Below are positions 7,057-11,040 of a stretch of DNA of 11,040 nucleotides, one piece after another. The translations under genes were made by a program, and so were the position numbers. This DNA is from Saprospiraceae bacterium UBA7328. GTDB lineage: Bacteria > Bacteroidota > Bacteroidia > Chitinophagales > Saprospiraceae. The stretch covers positions 1 through 11,040 of the forward strand of contig DKPS01000243.1 of assembly GCA_002471345.1 (NCBI GenBank), given 5' to 3'. Each line of letters opens with the position of its first letter. Position 1 is the first letter of the stretch. Below the pieces are notes generated by a model. That model saw only the letters and a program-made list of their open reading frames with translations, was not told the origin of the DNA and did no database searches.

Positions 7057-8343
7057 ATGAATGAAAAGAACGGATCAGAATTAGATTTCCTATCTCCAGT
7101 ATGGACGCATTTAACAGACATACGAGCTGTAAGAGGTGAAGGAATTTATATATATGATAATGAAGAGAATCAATATACTGATTTCACCTCAGGAATAGGT
7201 GTGGTAAACACAGGCCACTGCCATCCTAGAGTAGTAGAAGCCGTACAAACTCAGGCTAGCAAATTGCTATTTGGACAAATGAATTGTGTGATTCCTCCGA
7301 CGGCAATAAAGCTGGCTGCTAAACTTAATGAAGTCACACCAGAGCACATTAATCGTTTCTTTTTTGCCAATAGCGGTGCAGAAGCTACAGAAGCCAGTGT
7401 CAAACTGGCCAAGGCGGCAACAGGAAGATCTAATATAATCGTGTTTCAAGGAAGTTTTCATGGTAGGACGCATCTGACTATGGCTATGACTACATCTAAA
7501 ACAGTATACAGGCACAAATTTCAGCCTCTGCCTTCTGGTATTTTTGTTGCACCATTCCCTTATGCTTATTACTATGGCTGGGATGAAGAGACAACTGTTG
7601 AATTTTGCAAAAAACAACTGGACCTGCTACTTCATGGACAAACCGCTCCTGATGAAACTGCGGCTATTATCATAGAACCCGTCTTAGGTGAAGGTGGATA
7701 CATACCTGCACCAAGTGCATTTTTGCACCACCTTAGAGACGTGTGTGACCAGCATGGCATCTTGTTGATTATTGATGAAGTTCAAAGTGGTTTTGGAAGA
7801 ACAGGGAAACTCTTATGTTTCGAGCATGCTGGTGTCAAACCAGACATCATCGTGATGGCAAAAGGTCTAGGTAGTGGACTTCCCATTTCTGCAATAGCAT
7901 CCTCGAATGAAATCATGGAGAAATGGAAACCTGGAACACATGGAGGAACATATGGTGGAGGTAGTGCAATAGCAGGGGCTGCAGCTTGTGCTACCATTGA
8001 TGTAATGAAAGATGAAGAATTGGTTGAGAATTCAGCAATCAGAGGAGAACAGTTAGTACTAGATTTAAGAAAATTACAAAAAAGATTTCCAATAATAGGA
8101 GATGTGCGAGGATTGGGTCTAATGATAGCCGTAGAGTTTACCAATAGAGATAGTACGCCCAATGCAGACCTGACTTCTAAAGTTGTCAAATCATGCATCG
8201 AAAAAAGACTTCTTCTGCTAAGCTGTGGGAGTTATAAAAATGTCATCCGATGGATACCTCCATTAACCGTGACTCAAAAACAAATCACGGAGGCGTTGAT
8301 GATATTCGAATCAGCTCTTGGAGAATCAACGAAAATAAGTTGA
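7057..8343 (+). CDS. gabT: Class III PLP aminotransferase, GabT-like (4-aminobutyrate transaminase)
   Basis: This 428-residue fold-type I enzyme transfers the amino group of GABA (or a related omega-amino acid) to 2-oxoglutarate, giving succinate semialdehyde. Visible motifs are TSGIGVVNTGHCHP (44-57), the PLP-phosphate loop NSGAEATEAS (105-114), SFHGRT (133-138), EPVLGEGGYIPAP (207-219), DEVQSGFGRTGK with Asp240 contacting the pyridine nitrogen, the Schiff-base Lys269 in VMAKGLGSGLP, and HGGTYGGGSA (295-304). The usual asparagine-proline after GTYGG is replaced by GSA. I chose the ATG at 7057, five bases after the upstream stop; a TTG three codons earlier is less likely. The gabD-like gene starts one base after this stop, which strongly supports the GABA role. 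Class III enzymes overlap in sequence, so beta-alanine, putrescine-derived or ornithine substrates remain possible. Confidence 0.82.
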   Translation: MNEKNGSELDFLSPVWTHLTDIRAVRGEGIYIYDNEENQYTDFTSGIGVVNTGHCHPRVVEAVQTQASKLLFGQMNCVIPPTAIKLAAKLNEVTPEHINRFFFANSGAEATEASVKLAKAATGRSNIIVFQGSFHGRTHLTMAMTTSKTVYRHKFQPLPSGIFVAPFPYAYYYGWDEETTVEFCKKQLDLLLHGQTAPDETAAIIIEPVLGEGGYIPAPSAFLHHLRDVCDQHGILLIIDEVQSGFGRTGKLLCFEHAGVKPDIIVMAKGLGSGLPISAIASSNEIMEKWKPGTHGGTYGGGSAIAGAAACATIDVMKDEELVENSAIRGEQLVLDLRKLQKRFPIIGDVRGLGLMIAVEFTNRDSTPNADLTSKVVKSCIEKRLLLLSCGSYKNVIRWIPPLTVTQKQITEALMIFESALGESTKIS

Positions 8344-8344
8344 G

Positions 8345-9808
8345 ATGAATCTAAAGAATCCAAAACTACTTGAAACAAGATCCTTTATAAATGGGAGATT
8401 CATAAATGCAAATGACAATAAGACATTTTCAGTTACTAATCCTTATGATGGAAAGACAATAGCTGAAGTGGCAGATTGCGGCCAAAGTGAAACGCTGGGA
8501 GCTATAAAGGAAGCTCAAGAAGCTTACCGCTCTTGGAAAAAGCTGACTGGAACAGAAAGAGGTCAAATACTTCGAAGGTGGTATGATCTGCAAATGGAAA
8601 ATATAGATGACTTGGCAACTATATTGACTTGTGAGCAAGGAAAACCTTTGGTTGAATCAAAAGGCGAAATAGGCTATGGAGCATCTTTTGTAGAGTGGTT
8701 TGCTGAAGAAGCAAGAAGAGTTTATGGTGATACTATTCCAGGGCATCAAAGGGACAAACGAATTATAGTAATTAAACAACCTATTGGTGTAGTCGCCGCT
8801 ATTACTCCGTGGAATTTCCCTAATGCCATGATAACTAGAAAAGTAGCTCCCGCTCTTGCAGCAGGTTGCTGCGTAATTATAAAACCAGCAGAGCTTACTC
8901 CATTGTCGGCTAATGCCTTGGCTGTTTTAGCCAAAGAAGCAGGTTTCCCTCCTGGAGTCTTTAATGTCATTAATTCAAGTACCCCTGAAGTAATAGGAAG
9001 AGAACTTACATCAAACTCAATCGTTAAAAAACTTTCGTTTACTGGATCAACAGAAGTAGGAAAAATACTACTGAAACAAAGTGCAGATACAGTAAAAAAA
9101 GTATCTCTAGAGTTAGGAGGTAACGCACCTTTTATTGTATTCGATGATGCAGATCTTGATAAAGCTGTGGAAGGAGCTGTAGCTGCTAAATACAGAAATG
9201 CTGGGCAAACATGTGTTTGTGCAAATAGATTTTTTGTGCAAGATGAAGTTTATGACAAGTTTGTGCAAAAATTTTCCAAAGCAGTTAGGGCTCAAAAAGT
9301 AGGGTCAGGCCTGTCAGAAGAAGTGACTATTGGGCCAATGATAGAAGAAAAAGCAATACTATTTGTAGAAGAATTAGTTGCCAATGCTGTTGAAAGAGGT
9401 GCAGAAGTTATTACAGGAGGAAGAAGGATTGGTGATGTGCCCTCTTTATTTTATCAGCCTACAGTACTTACTAATGTAAATAAGAATATGATGGTTTTCG
9501 ACCAAGAAATATTCGGACCTGTTGCACCAATCTTCAAGTTCAAAGATGAAGATGAAGTTATTTCACTCGCTAACGATACACCTTATGGTTTAGCAGCATA
9601 TTTCTACGGTAAAGATCACTCTCGAATATGGCGTGTCGCCGAAGAACTAGAATATGGAATGATAGGAATTAACACAGGAATGATCTCAACTACTGTTGCT
9701 CCATTTGGCGGAATTAAAGAAAGTGGTTTTGGAAGAGAAGGTTCGAAATATGGCATGGATGATTACTTAGAGATTAAATATATGTGCTGGGATATAGGAA
9801 ATGGGTGA
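8345..9808 (+). CDS. gabD: NAD(P)-dependent succinate-semialdehyde dehydrogenase
   Basis: This 487-residue aldehyde dehydrogenase oxidises succinate semialdehyde to succinate, completing the GABA shunt in the cytoplasm. All family landmarks are present: PWNFPN (155-160), IIKPAELTP (178-186) with the cofactor-binding lysine, FTGSTEVGK (232-240), LELGGNAP with the general base Glu256, GQTC with the nucleophile Cys290, and EIFGPVAP (388-395). The segment AAKYRNAGQTCVCANRFFVQ is characteristic of the GabD branch. Length is normal. It starts one base after gabT, so the two are probably co-transcribed and translationally coupled. The KPAE motif suggests possible NADP use, but cofactor preference cannot be settled here. 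No clear terminator follows. Confidence 0.9.
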   Translation: MNLKNPKLLETRSFINGRFINANDNKTFSVTNPYDGKTIAEVADCGQSETLGAIKEAQEAYRSWKKLTGTERGQILRRWYDLQMENIDDLATILTCEQGKPLVESKGEIGYGASFVEWFAEEARRVYGDTIPGHQRDKRIIVIKQPIGVVAAITPWNFPNAMITRKVAPALAAGCCVIIKPAELTPLSANALAVLAKEAGFPPGVFNVINSSTPEVIGRELTSNSIVKKLSFTGSTEVGKILLKQSADTVKKVSLELGGNAPFIVFDDADLDKAVEGAVAAKYRNAGQTCVCANRFFVQDEVYDKFVQKFSKAVRAQKVGSGLSEEVTIGPMIEEKAILFVEELVANAVERGAEVITGGRRIGDVPSLFYQPTVLTNVNKNMMVFDQEIFGPVAPIFKFKDEDEVISLANDTPYGLAAYFYGKDHSRIWRVAEELEYGMIGINTGMISTTVAPFGGIKESGFGREGSKYGMDDYLEIKYMCWDIGNG

Positions 9809-9839
9809 GGTTCATGTTTAAATAATAACTTGAATTAAA

Positions 9840-10200
9840 TCAAACCTTCGTTTTTATTAACTCTGATTCACCCAATTCATCCTTTATTCGATGGAGGGCT
9901 CTTTTAATTGCAGAACAAGAATGTTAATAAACAACCAATTATCATTTTATTGAATGATTGATTACTTCTAATAAATTATAGTTTTGTCCTTGTAGTTCAT
10001 TGATATATTTCAATGCTAAAAAGTATATGCCGACCAACTCTTCGAATGATCGAAATTCCTCTGAAGATGGTTCATTTATGTATTTCCAATCATTATCATG
10101 GAACATATCTTCTTCATCCCACGGAAGTATATTTCAATGGAATTCCATTTACTTCAAAAACATCAGTTTTTCAATATCAGCTTCTTATGGTCATTTGTCA
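9840..10200 (-). pseudogene. Decayed remnant of an unrecognised gene in the gabD-FISUMP gap
   Basis: The 403 bases between gabD and the FISUMP gene have no intact gene, but the minus strand contains consecutive protein-like stretches in different frames. In order they are EADIEKLMFLK (about 10195-10160), KTDVFEVNGIPLKYTSVG ending in TGA at 10114, and a 61-codon stretch from 10127 to the TGA at 9942 that includes LPWDEEDMFHDNDWKY and LVGIYFLALKYINELQGQ. After three stops a final stretch in the same frame ends SAIKRALHRIKDELGESELI plus five residues at the TGA at 9840. The high Asp/Glu/Lys and helix-like content, and the way the pieces abut, suggest one gene broken by at least two frame changes. 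The longest intact part with a start codon is 54 residues (ATG at 10106). I do not recognise the family. The alternative is one or two tiny genes plus chance. Confidence 0.4.
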
Positions 10201-10211
10201 CAGAGAAAAAT

Positions 10212-11012
10212 TTAGTCTTCCTTGATACATCTCACCGAAAGGCCGTAGTTATTATCCCTTTCCAAAGGTTGAGATATTTGAGCACCACTATGAACCATAT
10301 CAAATATTTTAAAACTATTCATTGTTGGAGCTGTTGAGCTCCACCATTGACCTCTATCTTTTAAACCCCCAAAAGTCCCACTTTCAAAACGACGTCCAGC
10401 TCCCCGAGACGACCAACCACTTTCATTAGTGCTAGTAGAGCTAGTGCTCCAATAATTTACACCGGTCTCTTTCATTTTACCCCCAGCAATGGAATGTCCT
10501 CCTAAATTATCAATCAAAGTAGTCCATTGTGCTACAGATGGCAATTCCCATCCTATAGGACATAATCGACCATCAGCTACAGCATATCCATTGTATAAAT
10601 AACCGTAAGCTTCAACATTGTCATCTGAATTATTGTACCTGCACCTACCTGGGAAAAAGGCATCTTCCCATCCAACATTTGAAGTAATATCTGCAATAAA
10701 AATAAGATTGTCATTAGTTCTTCTAACACGTAAGTTTTCTGCCATCCATATTTGTTCCCCAATACGAATAGTTTTATAAATATTTCCTTCTACATCAGCA
10801 ACAGTTCCTACTTGTGCATTCCCTGTCAACGATACCCAATTTACTCCATTCCAACCTTCAAAGTCATTTCCTGTCCATCGGATTGTTCCAGGTTTAGGAG
10901 TTTCTGTTGCACTATTTTCTATGCTTATTGCCCCTTCTATATCTAATTGCTCAGCTTGACTGTATCCTTGCGTAAAAATAAGACAGTTTAAAAATGAATT
11001 AAATTTAAACTG
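10212..11012 (-). CDS. FISUMP-domain secreted protein, start codon missing
   Basis: The frame is open for 266 codons to a TAA at 10214-10212. It matches the FISUMP module (Fibrobacter succinogenes major paralogous domain) common in Bacteroidota surface proteins. Landmarks are EGNIYKTIRIGEQIWMAENL, the GYLYNGYAVADGRLCPIGWE block, LPSVAQWTTLIDNLGG, GKMKETGVNYW, FGGLKDRGQWWSST and the closing NYGLSVRCIKED. The N-terminal part, GTIRWTGNDFEGWNGVNWVS, is the usual lead-in. Before it, LIFTQGYSQAEQ looks like the end of a signal peptide cleaved after SQA. No ATG, GTG or TTG is found between the upstream TAA (11015-11013) and that signal; the first TTG is internal, at 10829. The gene has therefore lost its start, probably to the element beginning at the window edge. 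Function is unknown; an export or cell-surface role is inferred. Confidence 0.8.
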   Translation of the reverse strand, partial: QFKFNSFLNCLIFTQGYSQAEQLDIEGAISIENSATETPKPGTIRWTGNDFEGWNGVNWVSLTGNAQVGTVADVEGNIYKTIRIGEQIWMAENLRVRRTNDNLIFIADITSNVGWEDAFFPGRCRYNNSDDNVEAYGYLYNGYAVADGRLCPIGWELPSVAQWTTLIDNLGGHSIAGGKMKETGVNYWSTSSTSTNESGWSSRGAGRRFESGTFGGLKDRGQWWSSTAPTMNSFKIFDMVHSGAQISQPLERDNNYGLSVRCIKED

Positions 11013-11013
11013 T
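10983..11013. repeat. Perfect 10-base inverted repeat at the FISUMP/edge junction
   Basis: ACAGTTTAAA (10983-10992) and TTTAAACTGT (11004-11013) are perfect inverted repeats 11 bases apart. The right arm ends one base before the plus-strand ATG at 11015, and the whole repeat lies within the residual FISUMP signal-peptide region. It may belong to the end of a mobile element or be a regulatory site for the plus-strand gene. AT-rich composition makes part of the match cheap. Confidence 0.45.
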
Positions 11014-11014
11014 T

Positions 11015-11040
11015 ATGAAGAAATCAAAATTTAGTGAGAG
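11015..11040 (+). CDS. Possible IS3-family OrfA, 5' end only
   Basis: Only eight full codons are visible before the window ends: MKKSKFSE. Many IS3-family OrfA transposase subunits begin with this kind of sequence (MKKSKFTE- or MKKSRFSE-like, followed by a helix-turn-helix). The location fits a mobile element that removed the FISUMP start. The evidence is very short, so any other gene starting with basic residues remains possible. Confidence 0.35.

Noticed and set aside
7267..9295. Antisense frames inside gabT and gabD
   Set aside because: They have no domain signatures and lie opposite strongly conserved enzyme genes, so they are shadows.
9803..9873. GGGTGA/TCACCC pair as a gabD terminator
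   Set aside because: The arms are only six bases long, 59 bases apart, and not followed by a clear T-run. It is not a credible intrinsic terminator.
10136..10149. Perfect palindrome AATGGAATTCCATT as an operator
   Set aside because: It lies inside the proposed minus-strand gene remnant with no promoter nearby. It has no loop for a hairpin and is a plausible chance palindrome.
10000..10337. Three overlapping plus-strand frames in the gabD-FISUMP gap and into the FISUMP gene
   Set aside because: They overlap each other, run antisense to FISUMP at the 3' end and have no recognisable motifs. The minus-strand stretches look more protein-like.
1..11040. CRISPR arrays, tRNA or rRNA genes
   Set aside because: I saw no regularly spaced repeats, cloverleaf-like segments or rRNA-like conserved blocks on either strand.

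Overview
The window looks like chromosomal DNA from a free-living or environmental member of the Bacteroidota (Cytophagales-like). The evidence is AT-rich DNA, weak or absent Shine-Dalgarno sites, a GH130 lipoprotein, a DUF4407 membrane protein, a FISUMP-domain secreted protein and a Bacteroidota-type IS110 transposase. This assignment is inference from gene content; there is no rRNA or marker gene.

Layout. Positions 1-2851 read leftwards: a short interrupted reading frame at the edge (3-185), a GH130 glycosidase or phosphorylase lipoprotein (206-1294), and mqo, encoding malate:quinone oxidoreductase (1373-2851), which carries an in-frame TAG. A 218-base divergent gap separates these from two rightward genes, an XdhC/CoxI-family protein (3070-4167) and a DUF4407 protein with four membrane segments and a coiled coil (4296-5438). 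An IS110-family element follows on the minus strand (about 5409-6700). Its DEDD transposase is split by an in-frame TAA. Its 215-base leader holds an ordered series of stem-loops in the place where IS110 elements encode a bridge RNA.

To the right of the element is a rightward cluster: an SRPBCC-like fragment lacking its N-terminal part (6710-7051), a class III aminotransferase of GabT type (7057-8343) and a GabD-type succinate-semialdehyde dehydrogenase (8345-9808). Together GabT and GabD would form the GABA shunt, feeding amino-acid nitrogen and carbon into the TCA cycle as succinate. The gap after gabD (9809-10211) is not empty: its minus strand contains several protein-like stretches broken by frame changes and stops, which I read as the remains of an unknown gene. 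Last comes a FISUMP secreted protein on the minus strand (10212-11012) that has no start codon. Where its start should be, a plus-strand frame begins (11015) whose first eight residues resemble an IS3-family OrfA.

Overall theme: this 11 kb holds several broken genes (mqo, the IS110 transposase, SRPBCC, FISUMP, the 9840-10200 remnant and possibly 3-185) beside intact ones. Mobile-element turnover plus point-mutation decay explains most of this. Assembly or sequencing error is the main alternative for the two isolated in-frame stops. The most interesting non-coding signal is the candidate bridge RNA at about 6510-6687.
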